From Spirochaetota bacterium (lineage in GTDB: Bacteria; Spirochaetota; UBA12135; COTS27), in NCBI GenBank assembly GCA_030621685.1, contig JAUXHF010000031.1, positions 1-11,464 of the forward strand: 11,464 nucleotides of DNA, given 5' to 3'. The notes below the pieces were generated by a model. It did no database searches. It had not been told where the DNA came from and was given only the letters and a program-made list of their open reading frames with translations. Positions within the stretch are counted from its first letter, which is position 1; each line of letters opens with the position of its first letter. A program made the position numbers and the translations under genes. This document shows positions 5,883 to 11,464 of this stretch, piece by piece.

Positions 5883-7792
5883 ACCCCGAAATCCCAAAAT
5901 TATCACCCCAGCAGATCTTTCAAATTCTAGGAAAAAATGTCCAGCGTTCCTCCTTAGCACATTTAGCACATGCAAAAAAAAATACTCCATCAAAATCATC
6001 TAGCCCAAAGAGAGCCAACCCCGAAGGCCCTAACAACAGAGGCCTCATCTATGGCGTAAGCCTACATAGCAAGGGATTCCCTCGTAGCAGAAAAAAAAAT
6101 GATAACAACGATAAACACTATACATATAGCCATCATAACTGGCTTTTTATCGCCTTAGCCGGCAAGCGAGTTCACGGCGCAGATTTCTTAGCCGAAGCGG
6201 TGGCTAGCGGCGCCTCACTTATCTTGCTAAGTATTCAAGCCTGCCAAACACGATTAAACGTACTAACCAAGCTGGAACAAACAGCTGCTAAAGAAAAAAG
6301 AAACCCGCTTTCATGGATTGCCGTAAACTCCATGCCCCGAGCACTTTTCGCTCTAGCACAATTTCGCCTGCGACAAATAGAAACCCTAAGCAAGCAAGCC
6401 TATGGCTTCCCAGCTAACCTAGTAGCGCTTACCGGCAGCGTAGGAAAAACTTCGCTTAAAGAATGGCTTCAGCTCGCCTTAAAAAGCAGTCTTGACATGC
6501 CCGCGCCTGGTAGTCGTCCTGTTAAATCAACCGCCACAACTTTCAATTTAAAAGCAGAGACAACATCAAAGCCTATCAATAAAAAGAGGCTGCCCCTAGC
6601 CGTATTCGCCACTCAAGGCAACCACAATAACCTACTTGGAATAAGCTTAGATATTCTTAGCATGTCTAAAGTCTTTGCTTTTGCCATCTTTGAGCTTGGC
6701 ATGAACGCACGCGGCGAAATAAAACAGCTTAGCCGCCTGATTAGGCCGCATACCACCGTCATCTTAAATGTCAGCGAAGCACACCTTGGCAGGCTTGGCA
6801 GCCTAAGGCATATTGCAGAATCTAAGGCCGAAATTATGCATTACCAGCGAAAAGGTGGCTGCTTATTTCTCGGCAAAAATTTTCATTCTAGCGCAGAAAA
6901 ATATATCCGAAAACAAGCAAGATTGCTTACTATACACCCTTGTTCTTTATCATCGCAAACAAAGCCAAGGCAAGCCGCTACCATTACCGTTAGTCCTTAC
7001 TTTGATAGCGAAAAATTTCTTTTGAAAACCAAGTTCTCGTATCAAGGGAAATCTCTTAGCATGTTGGGAGCGGCGCCGCCTTACGCCCAGCTCTTTCAGC
7101 AAACTAGAACCTTAAGCGCTTACTTACTCAGCCAAATAAACTCCAAAGAAGAAAAACGCAAAAACCTAGCTGCTAGCGCTGGGCTCGTCCGTTCTTTGCC
7201 AGCTTTTCCCTTAGAAAAATTCGTGAAAAACTTCCAAGCACAAGCTAGGCGTTTTCAGCAAGTGTATGCCAAGCCTCTCATTATACACGATGCCTATAAT
7301 GCTAGTCCTGCCTCCATGAAGGCAGCCCTGCTCTTTCTTGAAAAGCTGTTCTTGAAAGGAGATATCCCCCTACAAAATTTACCCAGAAAAATTTTTTATA
7401 TCTTAGGCGATATGTTAGAATTAGGCCATGCCAGCCAGCGCCTCCACCGCCAGCTAGCCCCCTTATTTTTGGCCATGGCGCAAATAGCTCCCATGCCCTT
7501 AAGCTTCTTTTTTTGTGGAAAAAATATGGCAAAAGCCGCAGAGAAATTACAAAGCCTACTAAAACAACAAAGCAAGGAAACAAAGAAGCCCAGCAATACC
7601 CCAGAAATTTTAACTTTTAGCCATATAGCCAGCTTAGAAAAATATATTTTACAAAAACTCCCCTTAAGTTTAGATAGCAGAAGTTTACTGTTTTTTAAGG
7701 CATCTTTGGGAATGCAATTTGATACGCCTATACAAAAACTCATCCAGCACCTAGGAAACAAGCTAAGAGCTAAGCCAAGAAAACCTAAATAA
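5879..7792 (+). CDS. murF: UDP-N-acetylmuramoyl-tripeptide--D-alanyl-D-alanine ligase MurF
   Basis: MurF is a cytoplasmic ATP-dependent ligase that joins D-Ala-D-Ala to the UDP-MurNAc-tripeptide, completing the pentapeptide precursor. Seen: LFIALAGKRVHGADFLAEAVASGA (89-112); ATP loop TGSVGKTSLKEWL (185-197); GNHNNLLGISLDIL (247-260); ELGMNARGEI (272-281); NVSEAHLGRLGSL (297-309) with AESKAEIM after it (313-320); HDAYNASPASMKAAL (470-484); and LGDMLELG (509-516). At 637 residues it is about 180 longer than usual, with Lys/Ser/Asn-rich additions at about 33-80, 120-145 and 420-430, and a basic tail. The usual C-terminal KGSR is KASL here (607-610). Its ATG overlaps the murE TGA (ATGA), so translation is probably coupled, and GGAAAG precedes the ATG by one base. 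An A9 tract occurs at 5974-5982 and another at 6091-6099. Confidence 0.94.
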   Translation: MNPEIPKLSPQQIFQILGKNVQRSSLAHLAHAKKNTPSKSSSPKRANPEGPNNRGLIYGVSLHSKGFPRSRKKNDNNDKHYTYSHHNWLFIALAGKRVHGADFLAEAVASGASLILLSIQACQTRLNVLTKLEQTAAKEKRNPLSWIAVNSMPRALFALAQFRLRQIETLSKQAYGFPANLVALTGSVGKTSLKEWLQLALKSSLDMPAPGSRPVKSTATTFNLKAETTSKPINKKRLPLAVFATQGNHNNLLGISLDILSMSKVFAFAIFELGMNARGEIKQLSRLIRPHTTVILNVSEAHLGRLGSLRHIAESKAEIMHYQRKGGCLFLGKNFHSSAEKYIRKQARLLTIHPCSLSSQTKPRQAATITVSPYFDSEKFLLKTKFSYQGKSLSMLGAAPPYAQLFQQTRTLSAYLLSQINSKEEKRKNLAASAGLVRSLPAFPLEKFVKNFQAQARRFQQVYAKPLIIHDAYNASPASMKAALLFLEKLFLKGDIPLQNLPRKIFYILGDMLELGHASQRLHRQLAPLFLAMAQIAPMPLSFFFCGKNMAKAAEKLQSLLKQQSKETKKPSNTPEILTFSHIASLEKYILQKLPLSLDSRSLLFFKASLGMQFDTPIQKLIQHLGNKLRAKPRKPK

Positions 7793-7969
7793 AAACCTTC
7801 ATCCTTTAAAATCAATTAGAAATGCCGATAACCAACATATGCTTGAAAAATTTAGCTTCAAATCCCAGCTGCTTTAACTACTCGCTCAATTCATAGCCAT
7901 TAATACATGCTTTATAGCTATTTAACAGCTTAATTTAGTATTCAATTAATTAATTCGCAGGCAATAACC
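7793..7969. other. AT-rich spacer between murF and mraY
   Basis: This 177-nt gap is long for a cluster whose previous genes overlap. I see no terminator hairpin and no gene; the short ATG frames here (for example 7822-7896, 24 codons) have no ribosome-binding site. TTAACA at 7922-7927 followed 18 nt later by TTAATT is a weak promoter-like pair that could give mraY its own transcript. AGG at 7959-7961 lies 8 nt before the mraY ATG and is its likely ribosome-binding site. Confidence 0.4.
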
Positions 7970-9082
7970 ATGCTCTATCACCTTTTATATCCGCTTTCAA
8001 CATTTGTCAGCAGTTTTAACATCTTCCGATATATAACGTTTCGTTCCATAACAGCGGCGCTCATCGCTATGCTTGTGGTAATAGTGTTTGGGAAATACTT
8101 TATTCAATACGTAGGCGCTCAAAACGGAGTCATCCGTAAATTCCTACCAGAAAACCATCGCCAGAAAGCGCAGACTACCAGCATGGGCGGTATTGTTATT
8201 TTTTTTGGTCTGTTTATTGCCTTGGCATTCAGCGGCAATTGGCTTAACCATTACCTTCTACTAGGTTTGTTTACGTTTTTTAGTTTTTCCTTGCTGGGGC
8301 TTTTCGATGATTTAGCAAAACTCCGCGGCGAGAAAAAAAGTAGAGGCTTGCCGCTTAAATTAAAACTCGGTCTTCAAATAACACTCTCTGCGCTTATTTG
8401 TTTTCTCTTGTTGAATATTCGTGATACTTTTCTTCTCTTCCAAGACGGCGGCGAGATTTTGCTAAGCCACACACAAGTCATGATCCCTTTTAGTAAAGAT
8501 TTATTTGTTGACTTTGGCTGGCTGTACTGGTTTTTTGCCGTTTTTGTTATGGTGGCTAGCACCAATGCCGTTAACCTTAGCGATGGCCTTGACGGCTTAG
8601 CCGTGGGACTCTCATTTTTTGTAATTATTACTTTTGTTATTTTCAGCTATCTTTCTGGACATAAAATAATTGCTGATTATTTGCGCATTCCCTTTATTCA
8701 AGATCTTGGAGAACTCACCGTTTTCTTGAGTGCTTTGGCAGGGGCATGCCTAGGCTTTCTTTGGTATAACGCTCATCCAGCACAGATATTCATGGGCGAC
8801 ACTGGCTCTTTGGCTTTAGGCGCCGTTATCGGCTTTGCCGCTTTGTCTTTGAAAGCCGAGCTTATTTTACTTATAGCCGGGGGGATTTTTGTTGCAGAAG
8901 CCGGCTCGGTTATTTTACAAGTTAGCTGGTATAAATTAAAGAAAAAACGTATTTTCAAAATGGCACCCGTTCATCATCATTTTGAAATTCTTGGTATGAG
9001 CGAAAGTAAGATTATTGCTAGGTTTTGGATTGTCGGTATTATTTTAGCCCTCCTGGCCATAGCCTCTTTGAAAATCCGTTAA
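7970..9082 (+). CDS. mraY: Phospho-N-acetylmuramoyl-pentapeptide transferase MraY
   Basis: MraY is an integral membrane enzyme that transfers phospho-MurNAc-pentapeptide from UDP to undecaprenyl phosphate, making lipid I; it uses the product of MurF directly. The 370 residues are of normal length and show many hydrophobic segments. Motifs: QTTSMGG (68-74), the magnesium-binding FDDLAKL (112-118), NAVNLSDGLDGLA (199-211) with Asp205 and Asp208, NAHPAQIFMGDTGS (267-280) with Asp277, and the triple-His loop MAPVHHHFE (331-339). The usual GTPTMGG is slightly altered at the front (QTTSMGG). Unlike MurE and MurF it carries no long inserts. The ATG is preceded by CAGG at 8 nt. After the stop comes a C-rich repeat, and the division genes that often follow (murD, ftsW, murG) do not. 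Confidence 0.97.
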   Translation: MLYHLLYPLSTFVSSFNIFRYITFRSITAALIAMLVVIVFGKYFIQYVGAQNGVIRKFLPENHRQKAQTTSMGGIVIFFGLFIALAFSGNWLNHYLLLGLFTFFSFSLLGLFDDLAKLRGEKKSRGLPLKLKLGLQITLSALICFLLLNIRDTFLLFQDGGEILLSHTQVMIPFSKDLFVDFGWLYWFFAVFVMVASTNAVNLSDGLDGLAVGLSFFVIITFVIFSYLSGHKIIADYLRIPFIQDLGELTVFLSALAGACLGFLWYNAHPAQIFMGDTGSLALGAVIGFAALSLKAELILLIAGGIFVAEAGSVILQVSWYKLKKKRIFKMAPVHHHFEILGMSESKIIARFWIVGIILALLAIASLKIR

Positions 9083-9087
9083 CTTTT

Positions 9088-9124
9088 TTAGCCCCAAATT
9101 AGCCCCCAAATTAGCCCCTCCAAA
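9088..9124 (+). repeat. Three tandem TTAGCCCC units just after mraY
   Basis: TTAGCCCCAAA (9088-9098), TTAGCCCCCAAA (9099-9110) and TTAGCCCCTCCAAA (9111-9124) start 6 nt after the mraY stop. From 9091 to 9160 I count 25 C and 5 G, a C-rich, G-poor stretch in the transcript. That is the kind of sequence Rho binds, so a Rho-dependent terminator is possible. No hairpin terminator was found here. Confidence 0.55.
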
Positions 9125-9185
9125 TACGCTCTCTAAATAACCTTTCTCTTTTCATAACGTTACATTAAAGTTTTAAGAGTTTTTA

Positions 9186-9246
9186 TTAAAAATAAACTTA
9201 TATTTACTTTATACTTACTTTAATTTTCTGTTAAATTAAATATACT
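9186..9246 (+). promoter_or_regulatory. AT-rich promoter region upstream of the 5'-nucleotidase gene
   Basis: Two TATACT boxes (9210-9215 and 9241-9246), each a five-of-six match to the -10 consensus, lie in very AT-rich DNA 114-150 nt before the start codon. TTAAAA (9186-9191) stands 18 nt before the first; the second has no good -35. The gap after mraY and the change of function make a separate promoter plausible, but exact boxes cannot be fixed by eye. Confidence 0.35.
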
Positions 9247-9253
9247 TTCTTGT

Positions 9254-9271
9254 TTCTTTTCAAGAAAAGAA
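9254..9271. repeat. 8-bp inverted repeat between the promoter region and the 5'-nucleotidase start
   Basis: TTCTTTTC (9254-9261) and GAAAAGAA (9264-9271) are exact complements around AA. It sits just after the second TATACT box, where a dimeric repressor could bind, or in the 5' untranslated region. It is A/T-rich, so chance is a real possibility. Confidence 0.4.
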
Positions 9272-9349
9272 CGAAAAAATATCGCTGTCTTACGTGTTGC
9301 TATACTTGTTTTCAGCTAGATATACAAACTTAAGCACCTTTGAATTACC

Positions 9350-9353
9350 GGAG
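9350..9353 (+). promoter_or_regulatory. Ribosome-binding site setting the ATG start at 9360
   Basis: GGAG at 9350-9353 lies 6 nt before ATG 9360. The frame is open back to a GTG at 9294, but family similarity begins only after 9360, so this site marks the real start. Confidence 0.7.
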
Positions 9354-9359
9354 CAAGAC

Positions 9360-10514
9360 ATGTCAAAGCTAAAAAACCTCAATGAAAAATTAACACTTGC
9401 TATTTCTTCTCGGGCGCTTTTTGAACTTGAAGAAGAAAATAGCATTTACGAAAAAAAAGGTGACGAGGCCTATTATCGTTATCAAATAAAAAACGAGAAT
9501 AAGATTCTAAAGCCGGGAACTGCCTTTCCACTCGTCAAGGCTTTCCTAGAGTTAAACCAAAAATACTTAGAAAGAAAGTATCTTGAAAGCTCAAAAAACA
9601 GCCAGAACATGCCCCAAAAAAAAGGAGAGGCAAAGCCTAAAAAAAAACCAACCTCGGCTGGCAGCAAGGAAAATTTTTACGAAAAGCACAGGCTTATTGA
9701 AGTCATCATTGTTTCTCGCAATCGAGCTGAAGCCGGCATTCGTATTTTCAAATCTATTGAAAAATATAAATTAGATATTAAAAAAGCCGCCTTCTTAGGC
9801 GGTGATACCCGTAGCGGATACTTGAAAGCCTTTAAAGTAGACCTCTTTCTTTCTCGGGAAGCCCACGATGTAGCCGAGGCGGTAAACAATAACATTCCAG
9901 CTGCTATGCTTTATAGCCCTCCCCATTCAACCCTATCCAAACAAAAGAGTAGCGGCTCCATTCGCATCGCCTTAGATTGCGATGGGGTTATTTTCTCTGA
10001 AGCAAGTGAGCGGATATACAAGGCTAAGCACATGCACGGTTTCTTGAAACATGAATTGGAAAATGCTGCTAAAAAACTTCCAGATGGTCCTTTTGCCCGC
10101 TTCATTCGTAGCATAGCCTTAATGCAAAAAAATTATGAAATCCACAAAAGACCCATTAAGCTAGCTATTGTAACCTCTCGTAGCGGACCAGCCCAGGAGC
10201 GAGTTATTCGCACCTTAAGAGAATGGCAAGTCCCCATTAACTGTGCTTTTTTCTTAGGCAATAAAGATAAGAAATCTATTTTAGACGTATTCAAACCCCA
10301 TATATTTTTTGATGACCAAAAACGGCATCTTAATGAAGCTGCCTCTAGCACACCTTCAGCAAAAGTACCTTGGCCAAAAAAAAGAAAGCTTGCCAGCAGA
10401 CCGCCGGGAAGTAAAAACAGTAAGCCTAAAACAAAATCTGCTTCTTCGAGACAGCAGCTTATGCCCCCAAAAACTTCGCCTAAGCCTAAGCCTCAAATAC
10501 AAAAACCGCTGTGA
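9360..10514 (+). CDS. Cytosolic 5'-nucleotidase, cN-I (NT5C1) type, HAD-like
   Basis: The 384-residue product matches the bacterial and animal cytosolic 5'-nucleotidase I family, which removes phosphate from nucleoside monophosphates (AMP in the animal enzymes); the substrate of this one is not shown. Seen: AISSRALFELEEEN (14-27), GTAFPLVKAFLELN (53-66), EVIIVSRNRAEAGIRIFKSI (114-133), AFLGGDTRSGYLKAF (144-158), HAD-type motif I DCDG (206-209), motif II TSRS (272-275), Lys near 263-267, RVIRTLREW (281-289), and motif IV FFDDQ (316-320). It is longer than the usual 300 or so because of a Lys-rich insert (about 76-108) and a Lys/Pro/Ser-rich tail (about 340-384) with a CCTAAG repeat. The ATG at 9360 is chosen over GTG 9294 because of GGAG and the family match. 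It is probably a separate nucleotide-salvage unit rather than a cell-wall gene. Confidence 0.9.
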   Translation: MSKLKNLNEKLTLAISSRALFELEEENSIYEKKGDEAYYRYQIKNENKILKPGTAFPLVKAFLELNQKYLERKYLESSKNSQNMPQKKGEAKPKKKPTSAGSKENFYEKHRLIEVIIVSRNRAEAGIRIFKSIEKYKLDIKKAAFLGGDTRSGYLKAFKVDLFLSREAHDVAEAVNNNIPAAMLYSPPHSTLSKQKSSGSIRIALDCDGVIFSEASERIYKAKHMHGFLKHELENAAKKLPDGPFARFIRSIALMQKNYEIHKRPIKLAIVTSRSGPAQERVIRTLREWQVPINCAFFLGNKDKKSILDVFKPHIFFDDQKRHLNEAASSTPSAKVPWPKKRKLASRPPGSKNSKPKTKSASSRQQLMPPKTSPKPKPQIQKPL

Positions 10515-10544
10515 AGAATATGTATGTAGAAAAATCCCATTCAA

Positions 10545-11464
10545 ATGTATACTCCCACTCAAAGAAAGAAGCCTCTTAAAAAATGCTTGGCATCGCTTCT
10601 CCAATTTTGCCAAGTGAAAGCAGCCCTCATTTTCCCCCTCCCCCTTGCACTGTTTTGTCTATTGGGACTCTTACTTGGGCTTGTATCGTGTAGCAGCCTG
10701 CAGAAAAAAACCCTTTTAGCCCAGCAAGGAAAGGCCAAGCTAGAAAGCGAGGCTTGCTGGTTTAATAAAAAAGAACTACTAAGCCCCATGCTAGCAAAAC
10801 AGATGAAGCTTATCTGTTTTAGTTACACTCCTTCTACGCCAAGTTTTCAAAGCTACGTAGAACAAGACCCTAGCTCTAACTCTAACTCTAGCTCTAACCC
10901 CCAAAAGATACGCGGTATTTGGTTACAGCAAAATAAAAATACGCCTACGAAAAAAACCTCAAAAAAGAAACTCGCTAGCAAAGTAAGCAGTGAGCCGAAG
11001 AAGCCAGATGCAGCTCCAACAGCCCCAGCAGCCCCAACATTTTTTTTAAGCGGCGGGCCAGGGCAAGGCGCCGGCATACATGGCGACACGTTCTCGTTTT
11101 GGAAAAACTGGCTTGCCGAGCAAGCTCAAGCTCAAGTTCCAATAGGCGATATTATCATTTACGACCCCCGTGGCACAGGGCTTAGCACAGCACCCTTAAC
11201 CTGCCAAAACAGTTTTCACCAATATCAGCAAAAACAAAATAAGCTTGTTTCTAAAAATGTGCCGCTCCTACAAAATGAAAGCATAACTTTGTATCGGGAA
11301 TTTCTTTGGCAATGTTTTAGCGATCTTCAAAGCTTAGGCATTTCTATTTCTAGTTATTCCACAAGCCAGTTAGCTGAAGATCTTTTAGAGCTAAGCTCGC
11401 TTATGAGCCTAAGGCAGGGGTATCATCAAAAAATAAATTTATTGGGAGTCTCGTATGGCTCTCG
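10545..11464 (+). CDS. Exported lipoprotein alpha/beta-hydrolase (S33 peptidase-like), 3' end outside the window
   Basis: The frame is open from ATG 10545 to the right edge. Numbered from an internal GTG at 10614, it has a hydrophobic signal (3-22) and a lipobox LVSC with Cys26, so it should be lipid-anchored outside the cytoplasmic membrane. A low-complexity linker (about 85-140, SNSNSSSN then Lys/Pro/Ala-rich) follows. The catalytic domain then shows SGGPGQGAG (146-154), the oxyanion-type GGPG motif; DPRGTGLS (184-191); a Cys in PLTCQ; and at the very end GVSYGS (278-283), the nucleophile elbow with Ser280. These are marks of the S33 proline iminopeptidase/tripeptidyl aminopeptidase group. 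Neither start has a clear ribosome-binding site. I report the ATG because it is first in frame and 30 nt from the previous gene; the GTG gives a more typical lipoprotein signal length. The catalytic Asp and His would lie beyond the window. Confidence 0.82.
   Translation, partial: MYTPTQRKKPLKKCLASLLQFCQVKAALIFPLPLALFCLLGLLLGLVSCSSLQKKTLLAQQGKAKLESEACWFNKKELLSPMLAKQMKLICFSYTPSTPSFQSYVEQDPSSNSNSSSNPQKIRGIWLQQNKNTPTKKTSKKKLASKVSSEPKKPDAAPTAPAAPTFFLSGGPGQGAGIHGDTFSFWKNWLAEQAQAQVPIGDIIIYDPRGTGLSTAPLTCQNSFHQYQQKQNKLVSKNVPLLQNESITLYREFLWQCFSDLQSLGISISSYSTSQLAEDLLELSSLMSLRQGYHQKINLLGVSYGS
10872..10898 (+). repeat. 6-nt microsatellite in the lipoprotein linker
   Basis: AGCTCT/AACTCT units repeat four times in frame, plus a final AAC, coding an alternating Ser/Asn run (SSNSNSSSN). 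Gain or loss of units would keep the frame and alter only linker length. Confidence 0.7.

Noticed and set aside
7822..7896. 24-codon ATG frame between murF and mraY
   Set aside because: No ribosome-binding site, no ATGA link to mraY and no recognisable peptide feature.
10796..10820. 9-bp inverted repeat AAAACAGAT / ATCTGTTTT with a 7-nt loop inside the lipoprotein gene
   Set aside because: About 0.4 such matches are expected by chance in a window this size, and it lies within a coherent coding frame, so I do not call it a terminator.
10356..11089. Several minus-strand open frames near the right end
   Set aside because: They mirror the nucleotidase and lipoprotein genes, lack ribosome-binding sites and show repetitive Leu/Phe/Gly runs typical of antisense translation.

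Overview
The window reads as a chromosomal segment of a flagellated, peptidoglycan-making bacterium with fairly low GC (around 40%, judged by eye). A spirochaete is the best guess, held with moderate confidence. The reasons are a flagellar export chaperone (fliS) beside a cell-wall cluster, a division/cell-wall order in which an ftsL-like gene is followed directly by Mur ligases with no ftsI between them (I recall a similar ftsL-to-Mur arrangement in Borrelia and Treponema), and a lipoprotein at the right edge. Every gene I can support is on the + strand; the minus-strand open frames are shadows. I see no rRNA, tRNA, insertion sequence, phage gene or CRISPR array.

Left part (1-1600): the C-terminal part of an unrecognised protein, then xseB (exonuclease VII small subunit), then fliS, closed by a stem-loop that looks like a Rho-independent terminator. 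Middle (1750-9082): a rhomboid-family membrane protease starting at TTG, then the cell-wall set rsmH, an ftsL-like gene, murE, murF (its start overlaps the murE stop) and mraY. Together murE, murF and mraY build UDP-MurNAc-pentapeptide and move it onto the lipid carrier as lipid I. The rest of a standard dcw cluster (ftsI, murD, ftsW, murG, murC) is absent here. Right part (9083-11464): an AT-rich spacer with promoter-like and C-rich repeat sequence, a cytosolic 5'-nucleotidase of the cN-I type, and the start of an exported lipoprotein peptidase/hydrolase of the alpha/beta fold that runs off the end.

The most unusual structures lie outside the gene list. (1) Three tiny ORFs between ftsL and murE are chained to each other and to murE by successive ATGA stop/start overlaps, and a similar five-codon ORF precedes xseB. 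(2) A perfect 15-bp inverted repeat with a 3-nt loop lies inside the murE coding sequence, in a segment where this MurE is longer than usual. (3) Several housekeeping enzymes are enlarged by Lys/Ser/Pro/Ala-rich inserts or tails, and the genes carry many A8-A10 tracts. These points come from reading the sequence; what they do is inference.
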